Source: Schistosoma haematobium (taxonomy: Eukaryota > Platyhelminthes > Trematoda > Strigeidida > Schistosomatidae). From it: 64,000 bases of DNA. Below the pieces are notes generated by a model that worked only from the letters and a program-made list of their open reading frames with translations, did no database searches and was not told where the DNA came from. Position 1 is the first letter of the stretch; each line of letters starts with the position of its first letter. The translations under genes were made by a program, and so were the position numbers. Shown here in pieces: positions 11,534 through 23,352 of this stretch. The stretch spans positions 27,049,116 to 27,113,115 of the forward strand of contig NC_067196.1 of NCBI RefSeq assembly GCF_000699445.3, given 5' to 3'.

Positions 11534-12715
11534 GGTTAAGTATTGATCATTAAGATATCCATGACTAGAAAATCATCATGAAATCATAGATATGAATTCA
11601 GATTTTATTATTTGCAACCTTTTTAAAGAATATCTTTACAACCGAGAAAACATTAATACACATTTTACGTACAACGAATGATGAAACAAGAAAAAAATAT
11701 AGGAATGTATTCTTTAACAAATATAATCCAACAGTTTATTAATCTGAGGTTGATTATGGACAAACAGTTCTCAGTATAATCATTATTTTAAAAATAACCA
11801 GTTACGATAACAGTAGAATTAATTGTTGTTTTAATAATAATGGATATATAGAATGTTACATATGCCGCAATGTGAAGCGTATAAACGTCTATATTACGTC
11901 AACACATATACTTATGTATCAAACCGAGTTGTTTGTCTATGCAACCTAATGCTGCAAGCCTAGAATCCTTGTATTTAAATTCAACAAAATGAAATACAAG
12001 ATTTTCAACCCAGGATATTCATACCATATGGTGTTCTTTGCGAAGATGTTTATTAATTACGATTCTTACAATAAAATATCATGGTATTTGTATTGGTACT
12101 TTATATATACATTGTAACACCTTGGTCAATATTTTCGAGTTTAAAGAGATAGGCTAGTTTAAATACCAAAAATGTCAAGTACATTTTCAGCGATTTAATC
12201 TTAGCGTCTATTTCGTTCATCTACTACTAATAGACCCCATACAAATATTGTTGTAATTGTTTTTACAAAGGTCATGTAGTTAAAACTGAACGGGAGACAC
12301 GCTTGTTTTACTATGGTACTTTTTTATTACAATACTTTATCTAGAAACCATTTGTTAACTGTATAAATTAACATTTAACACATCAAATTACAGCAAAGCT
12401 TTTTAGCTGTAATTCAGGTTGAATGATGTTTCAGTTGAACTGAAACAGAATTATGTATTCACGATTTTTATTTGTTTATTTTATTAAACTTATTAATCTT
12501 TTTGCAATTTCGTGTTTACGTAAATATACTTCTAGTTTAACACAAACGAATGTTGAACGAACACATTATCGTGAATAGAGTAGTAATAATTTCAGTGATA
12601 GAATTAAAGTAGAACTATCTTCAAGCGGTATTGTGATATACATGGTGGAAATATAAAATTTTACAAAAAGGAAACAAACTATTCAATTAAGTTTTATAGA
12701 ATCAGATTGTATTTA
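11534..12715. other. AT-rich DNA, no gene seen
   Basis: Nothing recognisable. Confidence 0.55.
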
Positions 12716-13126
12716 TGTTGGGGACGTTAGATCTCCAGAACCCACTTGAGGAAGGACCTCATTTTGTAATTTATTTAGAAAATTTGAATTTGTTTGTTTT
12801 CGCGCCAAAGGCGCTCTTTTACCTTCATGTCGTATTTCCCACTGGGAAATACCTTAAATGCTATTGGCCCGTTGCGTCTTTTAATATGCTATTTGGTAAC
12901 TCTCCTCCAGGACAGTTTTGCACTGTATATATACGTTTTGAATTGTGTTTGTTGTTATCGCTCGTTTCTGGCTGTTTTGCGGAATATACTTTCCATTTCA
13001 ACCTTTGACTTCTCCCTCTAGTTAGCGGGGCTGGGACTCATCAATAGCTAGCTTACTGGTCTTTGGTCACCGAGTCTTGTTCTCGTTCAACGATTAAGTG
13101 AACTCGTGATAGCTTCAAACAACCTA
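12716..13126 (+). repeat. Solo LTR-like element (family B), copy 1
   Basis: Starts TGTTGGGGACGTTAGATC and aligns along its length with 59930-60343. It shares a TATA-like stretch (TATATATA, 12926-12933), the segment 'cttcatgtcgtatttccca' and the later 'ctagttagcggggctgg'. The right end is less clear than in copy 2 and is placed near 'cttcaaacaacct'. Two short frames inside are not considered genes. No internal retroelement sequence adjoins it. Confidence 0.65.
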
Positions 13127-13917
13127 TTAAAACAACACACTAGAAACAAGTTTGGGTCAACGATAACTTATTATTTTAGGTCAATTATTTAAACCATAAA
13201 TTATTATTCGTTAATCGTTTAAGCTTTAAAAATGACAGTTTTTGATGGTCAAATTAAATTTATTAACTGTATGAAGTCGAGTAAATGTCTGAACATAGTC
13301 ATATTATCAAACGTTTTTATGTAGTGCGATACTATACGTTTTAGCAATGGGTTTCTAAACGCAGAGTAACAAAACTGTTGAATGTATACTGACCAACTCG
13401 AAGATTTCGAATCAAATAAAATTTATTTTATTAAGACATATTTTAGACAAATTATGATCAAATTAAATATGGGAATGCAATAAAGAATGATAACAATAAT
13501 GTTACATGTAACGTATATTACTAAAACTGCGTTATTTATAACCAGGACAGACTCAATGAACAAAGAATATGCTGTTTAATAGATCGGTAAAGTCTAAACA
13601 TTTCAACAACTAAACCTACTGGATACAACTGAATGTATTTTTGGCATTAGTTTTGAATGCAACAATTAAACGGCAGATTTAAGAGCACTCTAATTAAAAT
13701 TTTTTTTATTTAGTTTATAGCAAAACCTAGCGATTTTCACCTTATCCTAAAAGTATTATATTATTTTTTATCACATTATTCAAGTTTATGGTTAAATAAA
13801 ATGTTTTAAATACTATCTAATGATGTTTTTTACTTAGATTTTAGATATATATATATTCCCAGTTCAATAGTTATTAAAAGGCTTTATTACACCTGAAAAA
13901 GTAATTTTAAACTTTAG
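13127..13917. other. AT-rich DNA, no gene seen
   Basis: Nothing recognisable. Confidence 0.55.
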
Positions 13918-13925
13918 TTACATTT

Positions 13926-14326
13926 CATAAGGGATTTTGTGGATAATGTAGTAATTTCAATGGTTGAGATCATGAGTCAATTCAAGAGGTAGTTCCTGGA
14001 GTTATAGTGAGAAGCAGTGACCAGTGGAGTTCAACCAGCTTTGTTGTGATATAGTAAAGTACTGAAGACACTGGTGGATGTGTAGATCAATTTGGTGGAT
14101 AAGTTAAAGTTAGACATTAACAGCGTTGGATGACGGCTCAGTGGTCTAGTGTTTAAGCGCTCGCGCGCGACACTGATAGGTTCTGGGTTCGAACCTCGCG
14201 AGGCAGGATCTTGTATGCCCACTGCTGAGGAGTCCCACAATGAAGCGAACCGACCGTCCAGTGTTTCAAGGTTTTCTATTACGGTCTAGCTTCAATTGAC
14301 TCGTCATCTCAACCCTTGAAATTCAA
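13926..14326 (+). mobile_element. SINE with inverted 3' tail at its left end, one target duplication
   Basis: 13926-13985 is the SINE 3' end on the minus strand ('gggattttgtggataatg'). It joins at 'ttcaag' to a plus-strand copy: 5' module (13986-14112), tRNA-like part with A-box-like 'ggctcagtggtctag' and B-box-like 'ggttcgaacct', then body to 'cccttgaaattcaa'. The whole composite is bracketed by an exact 8-bp repeat TTACATTT (13918-13925 and 14327-14334). This suggests it entered as one unit rather than as two insertions. Confidence 0.8.
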
Positions 14327-14334
14327 TTACATTT

Positions 14335-15124
14335 GTTGAGTAGAAAATATTATATCTTCTTCTTTACGGGTTGGTTGAGACAAATTCTGTTTTTTTTTAT
14401 TTTCTACCATTTTGTGTATTAGTTTCACTTGGAGACAATAAAATAACGTAAACTAATCTTAATAAAAACAACCTAGAAACTAAATTATAATTTATATTAT
14501 AATATGATGTATATCAAACTAAGGTTATACAGATATGATATGAATTTCAAACTAATGCGTTTTACATTTAAGTTATATGAATAGCTTCATCAAGTTTAAA
14601 TATCGAATTCTTAATTTAAAGAAAAAAAGAAAAAAAGCAACACGTTAGAACACGTTACCTCCAGTTATTAGCATCCCAAAGTATTACATGATCTTGTAAC
14701 TGAGCACAAGTAGAAATCAATGATTGCATAACAATTATTCCAATTAAACATTTTTTGCACATTTAAAGTATAATTTAGAAATTAAAAACATTTAAAGTTA
14801 TTTTATTTTGGTTCCTTTTTAATAATCAATTTCAAATGAAATAAAATATTCTAGGGTGTTTTAAAAAGAACTAGTAACATATTTGTGTAATACTTAGAAA
14901 ATTTTTAAAAAAAAAAGAGAATATATAATGTGAGAGTAATAGATGATTGGTTAAAATAAAACTACAGTTTCATTGGTTATGTTCAAATATGATTATAGTA
15001 AGTTGTGTGTATTATCCTTTTTCATCATTGTTTTATTTTTATTGAAAGTGAAATTTCCCATTTTGACATTTGGCAAGTAAAGAAGTAATGAATCAAGAGA
15101 AGAAAGTTCTTTTCAACTAGTTCT
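14335..15124. other. AT-rich DNA, no gene seen
   Basis: Nothing recognisable beyond A-rich runs. Confidence 0.55.
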
Positions 15125-15626
15125 TCATCATGGCTCTACACTGATATATATATATGTTACAATAATGAAATACTCATTGAGTGGATTCGTTACGTGATAG
15201 TTACATAATATATCAATTATAAATTAAGACAGTAATTGGAAGAAAGAGAATTAATAATCAAAGTAATTATTCCAAAACCAAGCAGATGCTACGTTACATA
15301 ATATACATATATATATACGCATATAAGAGAAGGAACTAGTAGAATATTTTGATGAACGGTCAGTGAGTATAGTAGTTACGTAAGAATCAAGAGAACAAAT
15401 GTTGAGAATCGGTAAAATACAAAAATTACAATAAATGGAGAAAATGTGAAAATAGTTTATCAAAGTTCTGCTACGAACTCCACTATGCCGATGGGCCAGA
15501 TAGCGAGAGTGGTTGTACAAACATATTTTGGATTCAAAGATTAGGTTTGTGAACATGGATTGAATTGGCTTCAGCAATGTGCAAATGACGCTCGAATAGT
15601 TCGTCCTTTGTTTTTAACTGTTTGTT
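15125..15626 (-). mobile_element. Penelope-like element, 3' end and GIY-YIG C-terminus (fragment)
   Basis: Aligns with 40383-40850 in the same orientation. On the minus strand the coding end covers roughly 15626 to 15483 and stops at TAG (15483-15485). It encodes a decayed version of the C-terminus seen more clearly in the other copies; the last residues are L-S-G-P-S-A. Below the stop lies an AT-rich 3' flank with a short TA run. Penelope-like elements encode a reverse transcriptase joined to a GIY-YIG endonuclease. Only the very end remains here, with frame breaks. Confidence 0.7.
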
Positions 15627-16162
15627 TCACATATTCATTTATTACATCCTGGTGAAATGCTTTGACTGCTTCCATTTCATTAACTATCAGTATCAATTAT
15701 GAAAATGAAACTTACAACAACAAAAAAACAATAACTTATTATTCTACTTTTACCCTCCTTTTTTTTCTAAACGTTTAATATTCTTCAATAAATTGATCAT
15801 TTAAAACGAAATATTAAACTGAACATTACAATATTAGATTATATTTTTAAAGTAAAGCGCATTTTAACATACTACTTGTTTAAAGTAATTATTTTCGATT
15901 AGAGAGAGTGAGAGAGAGTGAAAAATGGATGGATGAAATAGTTAGACAATTATCAATATTATTTTTTTCTTCTTGTTACTATAAGTATAAACCACTTGAG
16001 AGGGAAAAGTTGAAATAATTTTTTCTGTTTTATAGATTTTGTCAGTTATTAATAGTATACATACTTTTTAAAAGAAGGTTTTACAAGGTATATTAGAAGA
16101 AAAGATGAAAGAGGTACGTTTGTATTTTTAACATTTAAAAAATTACATTGACACTGGTTAAT
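15627..16162. other. AT-rich DNA, no gene seen
   Basis: A short AG-rich run at 15901-15920; otherwise nothing recognisable. Confidence 0.55.
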
Positions 16163-16174
16163 ATTAGTTACATT

Positions 16175-16747
16175 GATGAACATGGTGGATCCGATGCAGG
16201 TGTGAAAGCGCGGATCGGTAAAGCAAGAGCAGTATATTTACAACTGAAGAACATCTGGAGCTCAAACCAACTGTCAACCAATACCAAGGTCAAAATTTTC
16301 AATACAAATGTCAAGACAGTTCTACTGTATGGGACAGAAACCTGGAGAACTACGAAAGCCATCATCCAGAAAATACAGGTGTTTATTAACAGTTCTCTAC
16401 GCAAAATACTTCGGATCCGTTGGCCGGACACTATTAGCAACAACCAACTGTGGGAAAGAACAAACCAGATCCCAGCGGAGGAAGAAATTAGGAAGAGTCG
16501 CTGGAAGTGGATAGGACACACATTGAGGAAAGCACCCAACTGCGTTACAAGACAAGCCCTCACATGGAATCCTCAAGGCCAAAGGAGGAGTGGACGACTG
16601 AAGAACACATTACGTCAAGAAATCGAGATGGACATGAGAAAAATGAACAAGAATTGGATGGAATTAGAAAAGAAGGTCCATGACAGAGTGGGTTGCAGAG
16701 TGCTGGATGGCGGCCTATGTTACATTAGGAGTAACAGGCTTAAGTAA
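16175..16747 (+). pseudogene. RTE protein C-terminus, second family
   Basis: An open frame without stops codes for the region after the RT palm: '[18 protein letters not shown]' at the start, '[11 protein letters not shown]' in the middle, then '[18 protein letters not shown]', '[10 protein letters not shown]' and '[10 protein letters not shown]', ending near '[13 protein letters not shown]'. These blocks are typical of the C-terminal part of RTE and related LINE proteins. Endonuclease and catalytic RT motifs are missing, so it is a dead fragment even though its frame is open. Codons upstream of 16175 come from the flank, not the element. Confidence 0.9.
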
Positions 16748-16750
16748 GTA
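16175..16750 (+). mobile_element. RTE-like LINE (second family, SR2-like), 5'-truncated
   Basis: A 576-bp insertion ending in a (TAAG)n tail (16741-16750). It is bracketed by an exact 12-bp repeat ATTAGTTACATT (16163-16174 and 16751-16762). Protein and tail differ from the TGAC-tailed family at 6.9 and 53 kb, so it is a separate lineage. The match to schistosome SR2-type elements is from memory of that family and not tested. Confidence 0.9.
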
Positions 16751-16762
16751 ATTAGTTACATT

Positions 16763-17427
16763 TCCAGGTGGCAAATAAAAACATGATAGCTCACCAATAA
16801 GTCTATATGGTAAATATCATCAGTTGTTTAAAATTAATAAAATTCTGTGCTTAGATATGAGTAAATTCTAGTCACCAAGTATTCCTAGGTCATAAGGGGT
16901 ATGTTTCATCTTATTGTCACTACATCAACTCAAAAAATGTACAGTTTATCATATCCGTTGATTCATTGATGTTATTATGTATGTCGACACCTAAATAACT
17001 TAAAATAAAAAAATCTGGACATGAACTTTTGTTAAAAGTTGTAAATGATATTTCGCAATTGAGTAGGAACAGAGACACTTGTGTTCAAACGAAGATTTTT
17101 TTCTTTGACTGGTCATTTGTAGAAATAAGATTTTTGTGTCAACCAGTCGTTTTATAGTAAAAAAATTATTATTGTTTAAAATATAAATGCCATTGAGTCA
17201 CCTAGACTAGTGGCCAAATCGTAATGCAACTATAAAAAGTCGACTAACGGGAGAGACCAGATATTATAACTTCTATATTGATATTTGATGATATGAATAA
17301 CAGTGTAAATCTGTCTATAACTACTCTAGATCAACTCAAAATAAGCATTCTGTATCTTAGAATATACGAAAAAAACCAGTACCATACATATTACTTCCAG
17401 ATTTGTCTTGCACAAATGACAGTGTTA
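16763..17427. other. AT-rich DNA, no gene seen
   Basis: Nothing recognisable. Confidence 0.55.
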
Positions 17428-17602
17428 ACGTTTGAGTTCGAGACCTGCGTACGGAATCGTAGATGGGCACTACTGAGGGGTCCCATACTAGAATGAATTA
17501 GCCGTCCACTGCTTCCAGGTTTTCCATGGTGGTCCAGCTTCAATTGACTCATGATTTCAAGCAGTAAAATTTCTAAAATCTTCACAAAACCCCTTCTGAA
17601 AA
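17428..17602 (+). repeat. SINE, 5'-truncated in the B box
   Basis: Begins at 'gagttcgagacc' (B-box region) and runs through the body to the complete 3' tail 'cacaaaaccccttctg'. Confidence 0.85.
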
Positions 17603-17875
17603 CATGAAAGTTTTATAAAACATTGTTTTTCAAAATGCTGACAATAAGTGAATAATAAATGGATCATTAACTTTAAAATAATCAACATAAGTAGGTTTGT
17701 GAAAAGGAAGTTTGTATTGACAAAATGAATAAACCAAATAACATTTTTAATTTACTATGATTCTGGTTCAACATTTCTTCGGTATTTAATTGAATATGAT
17801 CACTATTTAGCTTAATATTAATTTTTTTTAGTGTGATATTTTATTCACTATAACAGTGATTTATTTCAATGTAGT

Positions 17876-18224
17876 TGTAACGACGGACCACAGGTGAACT
17901 CGAGGAAGCTGTAGGAGGCTCAGAAGAAGCTGAAAATATTATATCCAATCACCTTTTAGAAGGATATTCTAGAATTCCCACGTGTAGCTTCCTGATTGTA
18001 CAATGCTAATAACTCCCTGTATGCGGATTGGAGGACTGTAATGATGATTTTGTTCTTACTATAAACTATAAATATCTGACAGTTATGTACTATAATTTGA
18101 CACTGTATGGCGATAATATTCCTTTCATTAATCTTCTGTCTTTTCATTGCGACTTGAAAAGGTTCTGGCGTTCTAGTGCTCATGTTATACGCGGTATATC
18201 ATGAACAAACTTCTAGATATAACA
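17876..18224. repeat. Solo LTR-like element (family C) with 5-bp target duplication
   Basis: A 349-bp unit starts TGTAACGACGG and ends GATATAACA. It is bracketed by exact GTAGT repeats at 17871-17875 and 18225-18229, the duplication size usual for Ty3/gypsy-type LTR elements. A TATA-like stretch 'actataaactataaatatc' lies near 18058. The direction of transcription is unclear. No coding remnants are attached. Confidence 0.65.
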
Positions 18225-18229
18225 GTAGT

Positions 18230-19883
18230 GTTTATTTAAAATATGTTTATTGTTTTTATTGAATGAACATAAACTACATTCAATATGAAATTCATAATGG
18301 TGTTTTCGTAATAATCAAATAGGTGTATAAATCAACATAATAATAGGTGTATTTTTGATTATGGTCGTCGCATTTTGGAGTAAATAAATCGTCACTTTCA
18401 CCAATCTTTTGTGAAAACTGTAAGGGTTCCAAGTGAAAGTCGTGGGTGACATGGATATAAGAATTGGCGACGGGGACATAACAGAAGTATGGTAAATGTA
18501 TGCGATATCATTTTTTATTTCTTAAGGTATTTACACTAACTTCAGAAACAGTTTATTTAAAATGAATAAAATTTATTACCTTCCATAAATTATAGAATGA
18601 CATGTAGCATACTTTTTATTTTTCATGAAGAACTGTATTTATTAAATCTCACTGTTATTTTCTTGAAAACGTTCAAACTAACTAACCTGAATAAACTTGA
18701 AAACACTTATAACTTTTTCGTGTATAGATGGTTTTGTTATTTTTTATTTAGGGTTTATAAATTTTTATTTGGAACAGTTTACAAGTGTATTGGGTGGTTT
18801 GAGGTAGTCGAGAAGAACCTCTAGATGTAAGTTTCATGCTATGTGATATTGGTCAGTACACTCTGCTGAGTCATCATACTGCACATTAATATACAGAATT
18901 TGATCAGTGTCAAAAAATCAGGAAAATATAACAATGATCACTGCCTAGTGGTTAATCAGCCGTACTATTAATATATGCTTGCAATCCAGTGTATAAGGCT
19001 ATTCACAAGTTTAGTTTTTAATATACTCTGTAAGCTTGCTATGGTTATGATTAACCATTTAAATGGTCACAATAAAACTAAAAAATCTTGTTAATTGGAT
19101 AATGCTACAAAATATTGTGAGAATAATACATCTGTTCTTACAATGATTTATCTATGCCTAGTTGAATAATTAGTGAATATATATTTTAGTTGGAGTAAAT
19201 TTTTATCTTTTAAGTAATCTATGCCAAAAAAAGAAAAAAATGATCACACTGATGATCTGAATGCTATTGATTTTTAAATCAGTCTGATAATGCGAAACTA
19301 AGTCAATTGAATTTACAGTAAAAAACAGTTTGAATGTATCAGTTATACATTTGAAAGTATTGATAGTTAAGCAGTTCTTGTCTGTCCTCAACCTATTCAT
19401 CATTGGGAAAAGTAGAAATATATTTTCAATTTTTGATCAAGACTAAAAAACGAAACATGTAATTACATTTTACAAAACATTTTAACAATATGACTTCTAT
19501 GAAATTTTATTGAATAATTTTCTGGTGTCTGACGCTTTAAATATCATCTTTGTGTCTCACTGGAAACGTAAGCATTAGAATAGTGACCCTTTCGTTTGAC
19601 TATATTCTAAATACAATGAATCGTTGGTAGTAAAACTGAATAGAAAATAATCAAAATATTTATAGTCACTTACTGTTGTGATAATCATAAGATATAACGA
19701 TATGCATACAGTCTAATAAAAATTACTTTAAGTTGAAATTCTTAGCCATAAACGGAAATATAACATACAGATGCAAAATATTCTCATCCATGTTGTTATA
19801 TGACGTTTGATAAGAGTGTTAAGATGAATAAATGATCATAGTTCCCATAAATAATCAACGCTTCACCTAAAGAATGAATGTGT
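18230..19883. other. AT-rich DNA, no gene seen
   Basis: A somewhat GC-richer patch at about 18400-18490 is unexplained. Short frames such as 18597-18824 look like chance. Confidence 0.5.
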
Positions 19884-20174
19884 TGTGATGTATGTTACTT
19901 ATATTCGTAGATATAAATAGTATGTAACACCAATCGATAGTGGAATGTCTGCGAACAGAAGGTTGAGAAGATTGAAATCTAGTAAAGCGAGGTGGAAACT
20001 AAAAACAATCAAGACAAAAGGTAGGAATGAAGGAACAATGAAGTTTATAAGAAATAACTAGAAGATGTCCAAATGATCTACATATTGTACAGTGTTCATA
20101 TTTTATGAAAGTACTCTGTAATTGTACACTGAACAATAAATTGGTTCTCCGCACGTAATTTCTTGTTCACTACA
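19884..20174 (+). repeat. Solo LTR-like element (family D), copy 1
   Basis: Starts TGTGATGTATGTTACTT and ends TTGTTCACTACA, the same termini as 37428-37730. A TATA-like 'tataaat' lies near 19912 and AATAAA near 20138. The interior is diverged from copy 2. Flanks GTGT/GTAT are only a weak target duplication. Confidence 0.5.
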
Positions 20175-21059
20175 GTATTAATTGTTATTGTTCCCATTTT
20201 ATATTTTGCCGTATAGTTAATGTTTAATTAATACTAATTGAAATACTCAATGTACTGGTTTTAGATTATTATTTCCCCATACATTTATATTTTGTTTTCG
20301 TTTTCTTTTTTCGAAAGTAGGGCAAAATTTAGGCCATTACTTCCGTAACCAATTTTTTTAAAACGATGAGAAGTTTGTTTGTATGAATCAGTAGAGAAAT
20401 ATTTGGTTATATTTTTTTTTAATGTTTAACAATTAAATGGATTGTAAACTTGGTTTTAATTGGAAGTTACATTTTTTTTAGAAATTTATTAAGCAACAGA
20501 TAGATTGAGATTTTCAATTATGATTTCCTATGAATATACCTATGTAGAGGGTTTACAAAATACAAATCTTCTGAAGTAATACATTAAATTGTAAATAATA
20601 CAAATAGTATTACTTTGTTGCATATTACTTACTTCACCATAACTTAACATTGTAGAACAAATAAATTGTTAATGTCCTCAATTTTTCACCTAGTTAGTAT
20701 TCATCTCTATATCGATACTTCACTTTTGAGGGTATATCAAAGATATTTCATCCTAGGTTTCTATACACTCAATTATAAAGTGGTGAGTAGTTATGTAATG
20801 CTATGTGATATGTCAGTGAAGTTTAATGAATTAAAGGAAGATAAAATACTATATCCGACTTGGATTAGATAAGCTTCAGAAAAGGCAATACTATCATAGT
20901 GAAGATCTTATTGAAGATTACAATTACACATCCATTCATTCAGAAATAATCGGTAAGTTCGATCAAATATTTCTATCTTCTAAAAATTAGAATAAACACG
21001 CTAATAATAACATTTCAATAATGTAATAAGAAGACGAAGATTATCAGAACTATGTGATA
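20175..21059. other. AT-rich DNA, no gene seen
   Basis: Nothing recognisable. Confidence 0.55.
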
Positions 21060-21590
21060 TATTAGCACACTACGTTTCGAACAATCTGATCACACATATA
21101 CTTGTTAAGAACATTTATATATAAAAATAAAGTCAACTAGACTGGAACCATAATAGCCGTACAATTAATGTCAACCCTGGAAATGGGGTAAGAGGAGACA
21201 AGGATAATAATAAGAGTAATAATAATGATGTGAACATAATTTGAAACCTAATCACTCTGGCTAACATTATCAATATTACCAGGGTAGGTTTAACGTGAGA
21301 ACAAACTGTTTAAGAATACACGAAGGGGGTTTGAATTTTCGTATGGCTACGGCTTCAATAGACCTTAGTATACGCCCTTTTACACTTTTATACAACACTG
21401 CAAAACCCGAGTTAAGATCAATTTTATGGCCTGTTTCGATTATATGTTTAGCGATACAGGGTGATGGATGTTTATCCTCTGCTCTTATTGAGTCACTCGA
21501 TTATATTTGTTTCAGCAACCATTTTGGTACATGTTCACACAACCTAATTTTGAGATCACTGATAACAGAAGAATAGTAAATTGTAATCAG
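21060..21590 (-). mobile_element. Penelope-like element, second subfamily, 3' fragment
   Basis: Minus-strand remnant: the coding end (21276-21590), then an AT-rich 3' flank that includes 'ttcgaaacgtagtg' near 21070. The left limit is uncertain. The protein differs from the Penelope pieces at 15, 40 and 41 kb, so it is a distinct lineage. Confidence 0.65.
21276..21590 (-). pseudogene. GIY-YIG endonuclease end of a Penelope-like protein
   Basis: Reading the minus strand from about 21590 gives 'DLKIRLCEHVPKWLLKQI', a TAA stop, then 'SSDSIRAEDKHPSPCIAKH', 'IIETGHKIDLNSGFAVLYKS' and 'GRILRSIEAVAIRKFKPP'. The frame ends 'CILKQFVLTLNLPW' before TAA (21276-21278). The R-x-x-x-E-H block, the 'IAKH..ETGH' block and the 'R...EA.AI' block are the later motifs of Penelope GIY-YIG domains, where the Glu of 'EA' is a catalytic-site candidate. 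The GIY and YIG motifs are eroded and a stop interrupts the frame. On the opposite strand the same DNA is open (21295-21576), but that frame is a shadow. Confidence 0.75.
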
Positions 21591-23132
21591 TTTAATTAGA
21601 ATTAATGATCCAGTTCGAAAATATCAATATCAACAAACTGAAGTGTAATTTTAGCTCCTTGTTGAAATAAAAGTCATGAATATCATGATTTGATCTATGA
21701 ACGATTTGTATTATTATATAACGTAACCATTAATCTAAATATCTATATATCGATTGATGATTATTGTAGAATATGAAGAGAGATATTTCAAAGAGAATAT
21801 TGTCTTTCAGACTGTCATTTTTATGATTTATTTTAAACAGAAATTACCCATCTACAATTGATTTATTTATTTTTCATTTCACTATTGTATATTTATGTAT
21901 TCATCATCTGTTAAATCCCAATTAGCCATAAGAATATCAATTTTCCCATATTGAAAAAGAACGTAAATGATCATTATTTTTTTCGTTGCTATAATTAATA
22001 ATGACAAAAGGAAAACATCATTAGCTTATAACGACTCTAAATGAGAAGAAAATAATTATATCCCAAAAATTGTTACAAAGATACGTGCATTTAATATTTT
22101 ATGAATAAAAAGATGCATAACGCTAACTGACTGTATAGCTTTATCCTCTTACATTTTACTTTAGATTACAATTAAACAAGTGTTAAACATTATTCTTATC
22201 ATGAGTGAATTAGTGTGTATATGACGAATCTTTACTAGTGTCATCGAACTATCTTGTGAAGATAGGTGTTTAGAAGTAATCGATAGTAAACTGTAGACTT
22301 GGATTTTACACTATGTGTCAATCTTCAACACATAATATTGAGTCAATTTGACTAGTGATCATATTGAAACTTGATTGACAGAATTCAATCAGCACTAGCA
22401 GATTAATTAAATATGGTATTGGTGACTACTCAGTGATTGATCAATTGTAAATTAAGCAATCATTTGTCAGCTATATTGTTCACATTTACAACTTCCAATG
22501 TTTGTAAATAACATGCGAAGTATATATCAATCAACTTTTATACAGTGTAAATGGAGGTTTTGAATCATTTTTAATAAGTGATAGCAAAGACGGAATTTCT
22601 CTCATCCTATAACACCGCATATTGCTATAGATTGTAAAGACCGATAAATAATCCGTTACGATTGTAAGTAGTGTCTACACAATCATCCCATAAAAAGGTA
22701 ATTTGTTAACTAATTAGCTTTTTGTATGTTTGATAAGGAGTCACAGCAGCAGAACTGTCGAATTCAAAGTAACTATCATTTAAGCTTTCATTTAGTTATT
22801 AAATGAAGATTCAGTCTCACTGTTTAAATTTAATATAACTGAAACAAATTCTATCAAATAGGATGAAGCAATCATCCAAATAATAATGTTATAATAGTGT
22901 TGTTTGACAGAAATTTCATTTACAATGATAACACAATAGTTTTACAATATCGAGAGCATTAAACATACAGATTTAAAAGTCGGATATCGAGAATCCGGAA
23001 TAAAACCAAAAAAAGATTTGTTCCAACTTTTAGTACACGCAGATTGTAACAAACAAAACGAGCAAAAAAAAGTACCACTGACCTAATAGGAACCCGTCGA
23101 TTTTTAACGCTAAATACAATAAAACTATATAA
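21591..23132. other. AT-rich DNA, no gene seen
   Basis: Nothing recognisable. Confidence 0.55.
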
Positions 23133-23352
23133 TATATTGAGATCATGAACCAATCGATGTTAGGTTCATATTGAAAAACTGGAAGCACTGAACGGCCTAT
23201 TCATCCTGGTATAGGACCCTTCAACTGTAAGTAACCATGATCTCGCACGCGACACTCTAACTCAGGACCTTCGGTCTCGCATAATATCGTGGTGGAAATT
23301 AGACTTTGACACTGTTGGATGCTTGTTCAGTGGTCTAGAAATTAAGGGCTCT
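23133..23352. repeat. Degenerate inverted SINE pair
   Basis: 23133-23285 is a minus-strand copy (body, then eroded tRNA-like part). It is followed by a plus-strand start of the SINE: 'gttggatgcttgttcagtgg' and 'tctagaaattaagggctc' (about 23305-23352). Confidence 0.65.

Noticed and set aside
12715..13021. Two overlapping plus-strand frames
   Set aside because: They lie in solo LTR family B, and the equivalent frames are not kept in the copy at 59930-60343.
21295..21576. Plus-strand open frame of 93 codons
   Set aside because: It is antisense to the GIY-YIG remnant, which has family motifs; the plus frame has none.
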